Positions 14,716-20,274 of a DNA stretch of 20,274 nt are shown one piece after another. The notes under the pieces were generated by a model. The model saw only the letters and a program-made list of their open reading frames with translations, was not told the origin of the DNA and made no database searches. Numbering within the stretch: position 1 is the first letter of the stretch; each line of letters starts with the position of its first letter. The position numbers and the translations under genes are program-made. The stretch is from Deltaproteobacteria bacterium (GTDB taxonomy: Bacteria > Bdellovibrionota > UBA1018): contig JABDFB010000035.1 in the NCBI GenBank assembly GCA_013286765.1, positions 1 through 20,274 on the forward strand, read 5' to 3'.

Positions 14716-16269
14716 CTATAGATACTTGCTCTTGGCCCTCAACTTGCTGTTCCGAAATCCATAGCCAAAGTAAATAACGAAACCAATCACCAGCCAGACC
14801 AACAAACGAATCCACGTATCGCGTGGTAGACCTGACATAACCCAAAGACAAGATAAAGCACCAGCCGGCGCAACGAGCCAGTACAGAGGGGTTTTAAATG
14901 GTCGTGGTCTATTCGGATATCGCAATCGGAGAATGGGAATCCCAATACACACCAAAACAAAAGCCAGTAGGGTTCCGATAGATACCAGTTCACCGACCAA
15001 ACTCATCGGTAAGAAACCCGCGCAACAAGCGACAAAAATCGAAGTCACAACGGTCGCAATGTGAGGCGTTGCATATTTTGGGTGGAGGCGATGAAACCAC
15101 GGTAACAACCCGTCATTGGACATGGCATAAAAAATTCGGGTTTGTCCCATCATCAAAACTAAGATCACAGAGGTGAGACCTGCCAAAGCTCCCACCTTTA
15201 CCAAGAACGATAGCGACTTTTGTGCAACCGGTGTCCAGTGGTACAAAGCAACGATTCGATCTACACCGACAGCGACTGGATCCGGCACACCTAAATCTTG
15301 ATAAGGCACCACGCCCGTCATCACTAGTGCAACTAAGACATAGAGAGTCGTACATATTGCGAGTGAAACCAGTATTCCGATCGGTAAATCACGTGTCGGA
15401 TTCTTACATTCCTGCGCAGTAGTAGAGACCGCGTCAAATCCTATATATGCAAAGAAAACGACTCCCGCTCCGGTCAAAACTCCAGGCCAGCCAAAACTCA
15501 TTATTTCTTCGCCCCGCCGCATCGCAAGCACCGGTGGAGGTACTAAGCTCGCCAAGCCGGTAGCCGCCGGATTTCCAACCCAAAGTGATGGATCAATCAC
15601 GGCCCAACCCAAAAGGACAAATCCCACGATGATCGTCACTTTGGTAATCACTATAAGATTGTTAAAAAAAGCGCTCTCGCGCATTCCGCGATATAAGATG
15701 GTGGCCAAAACAAGCGAGATTATTGTTGCTGGCGCATTCCAAAAACCGTTAGCAATTGAGCCGTCTGCGAGAGTGACCGTTTCCCACGGTCCTTTTGTAA
15801 ATCGCATAAACGTATCCGAAAACTGAATACCCAGTGTTTTATGTAAAAGCGAATACAAATACCCAGACCAAGATGTAGCGACAGTCACGGATCCAAATGC
15901 ATATTCTAAAACCAAATCCCAACCAATAATCCACGCTGCAAACTCACCTAGGGTTGCATAGGAATACGCATAGGCTGAACCCGCCACAGGCACCATAGCC
16001 GCCATCTCAGCGTAACAAAGTCCTGCAAAAGCGCAGAGAATCCCCCCTAAGACAAAACTATAGACAATACCGGGGCCGGCGTAAAATGCCGCAGCAGCTC
16101 CAGTTAAGGAGAAAATTCCAGCTCCGATAATGGCACCTACGCCAATCATCACCAAATTGAATGCACCTAAAGTTCTCTTAAGTTGAACATGCCCTCCTCC
16201 AGAAGTTTGGCGAGCAGTTTCATCCGCTAGCAACAGGTTGATATCTTTTTTGATAAAAAGGTTTGCCAT
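14716..16269 (-). CDS. APC-family amino-acid permease (cationic amino-acid transporter-like)
   Basis: Inner-membrane secondary transporter of 517 residues with about 12-14 hydrophobic helices. The first helix carries the APC signature GVGAIIGAGIF (43-53). The sixth helix region reads FAYIGFDAVSTTAQE, followed by CKNPTRDLP, typical of the CAT/YfnA branch. A strong Shine-Dalgarno (AGGAGG, minus strand, 16276-16281) stands 6 bases before the ATG. The gene is followed by a substrate-binding lipoprotein gene after 28 bases, probably in one transcript, and is divergent from a paralogous permease. It probably imports amino acids by proton symport; the exact substrate cannot be read from the sequence. 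Length and motifs are complete, with no sign of damage. Confidence 0.92.
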   Translation of the reverse strand: MANLFIKKDINLLLADETARQTSGGGHVQLKRTLGAFNLVMIGVGAIIGAGIFSLTGAAAAFYAGPGIVYSFVLGGILCAFAGLCYAEMAAMVPVAGSAYAYSYATLGEFAAWIIGWDLVLEYAFGSVTVATSWSGYLYSLLHKTLGIQFSDTFMRFTKGPWETVTLADGSIANGFWNAPATIISLVLATILYRGMRESAFFNNLIVITKVTIIVGFVLLGWAVIDPSLWVGNPAATGLASLVPPPVLAMRRGEEIMSFGWPGVLTGAGVVFFAYIGFDAVSTTAQECKNPTRDLPIGILVSLAICTTLYVLVALVMTGVVPYQDLGVPDPVAVGVDRIVALYHWTPVAQKSLSFLVKVGALAGLTSVILVLMMGQTRIFYAMSNDGLLPWFHRLHPKYATPHIATVVTSIFVACCAGFLPMSLVGELVSIGTLLAFVLVCIGIPILRLRYPNRPRPFKTPLYWLVAPAGALSCLWVMSGLPRDTWIRLLVWLVIGFVIYFGYGFRNSKLRAKSKYL

Positions 16270-16275
16270 CTAACC

Positions 16276-16281
16276 CCTCCT
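16276..16281 (-). promoter_or_regulatory. Strong ribosome binding site of the minus-strand APC permease
   Basis: AGGAGG on the minus strand, 6 bases before the ATG at 16269. It contrasts with the divergent paralogue at 16400, which has no evident Shine-Dalgarno. Confidence 0.8.
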
Positions 16282-16331
16282 AACATACAAATCGGACTCT
16301 GTTCATAAACGAGAACCGGACTACTGTACAG

Positions 16332-16354
16332 CTAAAGATACTAAAAAACTTTAG
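16332..16354. promoter_or_regulatory. Inverted repeat between divergent permease genes
   Basis: CTAAAG (16332-16337) and CTTTAG (16349-16354) form a perfect six-base inverted repeat with an 11-base spacer in the 130-base divergent gap. Centre-to-centre half-site spacing is 17 bases. It could be an operator for a dimeric regulator of both permeases. A TTGAAC at 16358-16363 with TAGAAC at 16382-16387 (18-base spacer) is a possible weak plus-strand promoter. Both are tentative. Confidence 0.3.
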
Positions 16355-16399
16355 TTATTGAACCATAGATACAGGTGAAATTAGAACTAATAAAAAAGC

Positions 16400-18149
<1,750 letters not shown>

Positions 18150-18160
<11 letters not shown>

Positions 18161-18175
18161 AGGATAACTTTTTTT
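18150..18175 (+). terminator. Possible intrinsic terminator after the APC permease
   Basis: ATCCT (18150-18154) pairs with AGGAT (18161-18165) around a six-base loop that contains the permease stop codon. AAC and then seven Ts (18169-18175) follow. The stem is short and AT-rich, so termination may be partial. Confidence 0.4.
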
Positions 18176-18227
18176 ACGAATTCCCAGTTCTGTCGGGTTC
18201 CCTCAGTTTTCGTCGGACACCTATTCA

Positions 18228-18533
18228 CTATGCGGCGCGCTTTGTATCCGTATCGACTGAACTTTGACTCCTGCTAAGTGCTTTTCTTCTCCGTCCTGTC
18301 GCAGTATAATAAATAAACAAAACTATGATCGCGCCAATGGTCGCTGAAACAAATCCTGCCCCTTCAGTAGCGTCGTACCAACCTACAGCATGACCAAACC
18401 ATCCAGCCACCACCGCTCCAACTATTCCTAGTACGGTCGTTCCGATGAGGCCCAAAGGATCATGTCCCGGCATAATTCCTCGTGCGATTAGTCCCACAAC
18501 GAATCCGAAGAAAATCCAACCTAAAACGCTCAT
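18228..18533 (-). CDS. GlsB/YeaQ/YmgE-family small membrane stress protein
   Basis: Small inner-membrane protein of 101 residues with three hydrophobic helices rich in glycine. It opens MSVLGWIFFGFVVGLIAR and continues GLIGTTVLGIVGAVVAGWFG, the hallmark of the GlsB/YeaQ/YmgE (transglycosylase-associated) family, often stress-induced. I chose the ATG at 18533 because AAGGGAG (18540-18546, minus strand) lies six bases before it. A TTG 21 bases upstream would be a poor start. After the third helix comes a basic, Ser/Thr-rich tail (about 80-101) longer than in most members. It converges on the APC permease gene, with 67 bases between the stops. The biochemical role of the family is unsettled. Confidence 0.88.
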   Translation of the reverse strand: MSVLGWIFFGFVVGLIARGIMPGHDPLGLIGTTVLGIVGAVVAGWFGHAVGWYDATEGAGFVSATIGAIIVLFIYYTATGRRRKALSRSQSSVDTDTKRAA

Positions 18534-18637
18534 ATTTAGCTCCCTTTCCGACAAAACAATAATGATAAGAAATACATGTGCAACACCCGTACCTAGGATT
18601 CTCGGTGAGATATTTCAACACATATAGTAGGAGACTG

Positions 18638-19519
18638 TTATTGCGGGCAACGTTTGGAAATGAACTGCTGAGAGAGATCGACTTGAACTTTCTTATGATC
18701 GTCAGTTTCAGCACCTGACTGAGAATTTAATATTCTAATTTTGGAATTCTTACAGGCGATTGAAGTTAACTCTTCGTATTCATTAAGAAGCGCAATAGGA
18801 TAAGGCGCTCGACCGGTAGAAGAAAGATAGCGCGGCAAATGATTTGAAAGCTGCGGAATCAAAAGAACATCGTTACCCATCCGATGAACCAATTCTGTAT
18901 ACCAACGACCAACACGGTAAAATTCGGTTTCAATTTTCTGCTTCAAACCTGAAAGTTCATCACTATTTTTATTTGTACGCGGATAGAGAAGCTGTGCGCA
19001 TCGTTTAGTAGCTATCCCTAATTTATTCCAAAATTCATAAGCTACCTGGCATTCCATCAAAACTGCATCGACTTCACCGCCAATGCCTTCGATCTGCGCC
19101 TGTACATATTTTCTAGGCGTAAGCGAAGCATCATAAGGGTCAAAAATCGGCCGTGACGTTGCGTGCACGAGCTCATGGGCCATGTCGAGAGTAAGGTCAA
19201 CGAGGTCTTGCCGTGCTCTTAAGTAGACTTTTGTTTCTCGTTCACGCGTTTCTTCATGAGTAACAGGGTTATAGTAGCGCGTAAGAACAGTATCTGTTTT
19301 GGAATTGACTCCCCACTCAAATGTATGAGCAAAAGATCGCTCGTCTTTGACCTTCCACACCTGCATAGCCTTCTGCACCAATTTAGCACCAGGCGTTGAA
19401 CGTTCCAGTAGCTGAATGGCTTCCAAAAACCGACTCATATCTTCAGCTGCTACGGATTGAGCGGTAATTACGGAAGTCACAGCCAATGCAAGGATACTAG
19501 AGAATCGCACACCCATCAT
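18638..19519 (-). CDS. Secreted HELVH putative zinc metalloprotease-like protein
   Basis: A 293-residue protein with a clear Sec signal peptide (hydrophobic about 7-22, cleavage near SVAA|E). The central helix DLTLDMAHELVHATS carries HELVH at 115-119, the HExxH zinc motif of gluzincin-type metallopeptidases. About 25-30 residues later EGIGGEVDAVLMECQ supplies candidate third ligands Glu144 or Glu149 (gluzincin-like spacing). I do not recognise a named family beyond this. It could be a secreted protease or an inactive relative. Two ATGs stand in tandem at the start, with only a weak purine-rich stretch (GAAAAGAAA) before them. It lies upstream of the glsB-like gene on the same strand (104-base gap) and is divergent from the subtilisin gene, so two predicted secreted proteases flank one control region. 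Confidence 0.75.
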   Translation of the reverse strand: MMGVRFSSILALAVTSVITAQSVAAEDMSRFLEAIQLLERSTPGAKLVQKAMQVWKVKDERSFAHTFEWGVNSKTDTVLTRYYNPVTHEETRERETKVYLRARQDLVDLTLDMAHELVHATSRPIFDPYDASLTPRKYVQAQIEGIGGEVDAVLMECQVAYEFWNKLGIATKRCAQLLYPRTNKNSDELSGLKQKIETEFYRVGRWYTELVHRMGNDVLLIPQLSNHLPRYLSSTGRAPYPIALLNEYEELTSIACKNSKIRILNSQSGAETDDHKKVQVDLSQQFISKRCPQ

Positions 19520-19612
19520 TTTTCTTTTCGGAAATGGGTGGTTGGACTAAAGGCCGGGTACGACTAGTGCTCGTCGCAGGAATCCTTGACGCGAATCCCG
19601 GATCTGCCCAAC

Positions 19613-19626
19613 GCAGTTACAACTGC
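19613..19626. promoter_or_regulatory. Perfect palindrome, possible operator
   Basis: GCAGTTACAACTGC is a perfect inverted repeat, GCAGTT/AACTGC with a two-base centre. It lies about 100 bases upstream of both the HELVH gene start (minus) and the sigma-54 promoter (plus), a position suiting a regulator or enhancer-binding protein. The following CTAATTTTT also allows a weak terminator reading. Confidence 0.3.
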
Positions 19627-19713
19627 CTAATTTTTAAACATTTTTCACTAACTCACTTCCTCAAGATCACCAGTTAAGTATTTAAAATCATTGGTTTAAT
19701 TTACTTGATTTTG

Positions 19714-19729
19714 CGGCACACGACTTGCT
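19714..19729 (+). promoter_or_regulatory. Sigma-54 (RpoN) type promoter of the subtilisin gene
   Basis: CGGCAC (-24 element, GG at 19715-19716), five bases, then TTGCT (-12 element, GC at 19727-19728). The GG-to-GC spacing is exactly ten bases, as required, and GGCAC and TTGCT match the consensus. Transcription would start near 19740. An AT-rich region suitable for bending or activator binding lies directly upstream. Confidence 0.65.
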
Positions 19730-19739
19730 ATATCCCGGA

Positions 19740-19936
19740 CCACTTGGCACCCTCGCCAAAATACTGACAACAAAATAGAGAGGGCCAAGGTTTGAACAGG
19801 ATGGCTCGCGCAATCCTCCCCGTTTACGGGGAGGTCGAGCGAGCCTTTGTAGGTGTACAGCGACACGTGGTCGCTGTTCCCTACCTGAAAAGAACTCCCG
19901 CCTTTAGGAGTTCTTTAAATTAGAAGGTCTGTAAAA
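19740..19936 (+). ncRNA. Structured leader RNA with three strong hairpins upstream of the subtilisin gene
   Basis: Hairpin 1: GGCTCGC (19803-19809) with GCGAGCC (19839-19845), then an internal loop, then CCTCCCCG (19815-19822) with CGGGGAGG (19827-19834) closing a TTTA loop. Hairpin 2: GTAGG (19849-19853) with CCTAC (19880-19884), enclosing ACAGCGAC (19857-19864) with GTCGCTGT (19870-19877). Hairpin 3: AAAGAACTCC (19889-19898) with GGAGTTCTTT (19907-19916), ending six bases before the protease Shine-Dalgarno. I do not recognise a known riboswitch class; the conserved GEMM (c-di-GMP-I) core words are absent. It could be a riboswitch, an attenuator, a small RNA processed from the leader, or mRNA-stabilising structure. 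Confidence 0.5.
19801..19923 (+). CDS. Possible 40-residue leader peptide within the structured leader
   Basis: An ATG at 19801 opens a 40-codon frame (begins MARAILPVYGEV, ends RSSLN, stop TAG at 19921-19923). CCAAGG at 19785-19790 stands 10 bases before the ATG. The stop overlaps the Shine-Dalgarno of the protease gene, which would suit translational coupling or leader-peptide control. A frame this short stays open by chance fairly often, and it runs through all three hairpins, so it may not be translated. Confidence 0.22.
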   Translation: MARAILPVYGEVERAFVGVQRHVVAVPYLKRTPAFRSSLN

Positions 19937-20274
19937 ATGAATTTTAGAGTAATAAGTTTAAAACCTGTTTCAGAAAGCGGCCGGAAAGGGATCTTGCCAG
20001 GTCTTGCATTACCCGTCAGTGTTGTTACTCTGGCATTTTTTTCAGCCACGCTTAAGCCTGTTTTCGCTGCGGATTCTGGGGCATTGTTTCAGACAACTAG
20101 GCCTGTTTCAGGGTACACCGTGCCTATTTCGTCCGCGCCATCTGCGCCGGTTTCCCCTCTCTCGCCTATCGCGTACGACGCGCCGCAATCGCCTCACCAG
20201 CTTATTCGAACAAATGATGCATTGCGCATCGAAAGAGGAAAGCCCAATATTATCGTGGCGGTGATTGATACTGG
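19937..20274 (+). CDS. Secreted subtilisin-family (S8) serine protease, N-terminal part
   Basis: Partial gene of at least 112 codons, running off the window's right edge. Residues 1-45 look like a long signal peptide (basic positions to about 18, hydrophobic core about 20-38, cleavage near VFAA|D). A Pro/Ser-rich linker (about 58-86) follows. It then reads KPNIIVAVIDTG, the strand and catalytic-aspartate motif of subtilases with Asp111. The histidine and serine motifs lie outside the window. AGAAGG at 19922-19927 stands nine bases before the ATG. The gene has its own sigma-54 type promoter and a long structured leader, so it is probably induced under a specific condition rather than constitutive. 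The assignment rests on one motif plus secretion signal and context. Confidence 0.78.
   Translation, partial: MNFRVISLKPVSESGRKGILPGLALPVSVVTLAFFSATLKPVFAADSGALFQTTRPVSGYTVPISSAPSAPVSPLSPIAYDAPQSPHQLIRTNDALRIERGKPNIIVAVIDT

Larger units (their letters stand above)
19520..19936. other. 417-bp intergenic region between two secreted-protease genes
   Basis: From the left it contains the upstream region of the minus-strand HELVH gene, with no confident promoter. Next is a perfect palindrome GCAGTTACAACTGC (19613-19626), followed by CTAATTTTT. An AT-rich stretch holds an imperfect inverted repeat (19674-19686 / 19695-19708). A sigma-54 promoter lies at 19714-19729 and a highly structured leader at about 19740-19936. 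A 40-codon open frame (19801-19923) runs through the leader hairpins. Confidence 0.6.

Noticed and set aside
18534..18554. TTG start extending the GlsB-like protein by seven residues
   Set aside because: The frame's own ATG at 18533 has AAGGGAG at proper distance and begins with the family-typical MSVLGWIFFG.
19613..19635. Intrinsic terminator at the GCAGTTACAACTGC palindrome
   Set aside because: No gene on the plus strand ends upstream of it, so a terminator would have no transcript to stop; an operator is the likelier reading.
19740..19920. c-di-GMP (GEMM) riboswitch in the subtilisin leader
   Set aside because: The conserved GEMM words such as GCAAAGC are absent and the three-hairpin layout differs from the two-stem GEMM fold.
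20004..20264. Plus-strand frame of 86 residues near the right edge
   Set aside because: It is a shadow of the subtilisin gene, whose frame carries a signal peptide, a good ribosome binding site and the IIVAVIDTG motif.

Overview
The window looks like part of a Gram-negative chromosome of moderate GC. It has Sec signal peptides, a lipobox, a sigma-54 type promoter, a Pst/Pho phosphate operon and densely packed genes. The mix of a SWIM/SNF2 helicase, secreted proteases, amino-acid permeases and odd eukaryotic-type proteins would suit a predatory or host-associated lineage such as Bdellovibrionota. That placement is inferred from gene style only; no rRNA or tRNA gene is present to test it.

Bases 1-6499 (all +) hold a phosphate-starvation operon, pstC-pstA-pstB-phoU-phoB-phoR, with pstS presumably just upstream of the window. 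A TIP30-like NAD(P)-binding protein follows. Next comes a ribosome hibernation factor (6544-6975) whose start codon and Shine-Dalgarno sequence lie inside a predicted hairpin. At 7063-10125 is a 1020-residue SWIM + SNF2 helicase with a promoter so close to its ATG that the mRNA may be nearly leaderless.

Bases 10141-13414 are the most unusual part. Three consecutive genes each encode a different domain family typical of eukaryotes, and each begins with a plausible Sec signal peptide. They are a protein with three complete MYND zinc fingers (-), a TALE/KN-type homeodomain protein (+), and an F-box-like plus leucine-rich-repeat protein (-). The first two are divergent from a shared AT-rich region. 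The last two are convergent and overlap by 80 bp. This is the best candidate here for an undescribed system, perhaps exported effectors that mimic host regulatory proteins.

Bases 13473-18160 carry amino-acid uptake genes: a branched-chain-type substrate-binding lipoprotein downstream of an APC permease (both -), and a divergent paralogous APC permease (+). No ABC permease or ATPase accompanies the binding protein in the window.

Bases 18228-20274 carry a small GlsB/YeaQ-type membrane protein (-), a secreted HELVH putative metalloprotease (-), and the start of a secreted subtilisin-family protease (+) that runs off the window. A 417-bp gap precedes the subtilisin gene. It contains a near-consensus sigma-54 promoter and a strongly structured leader of three hairpins that also contains a 40-codon open frame.
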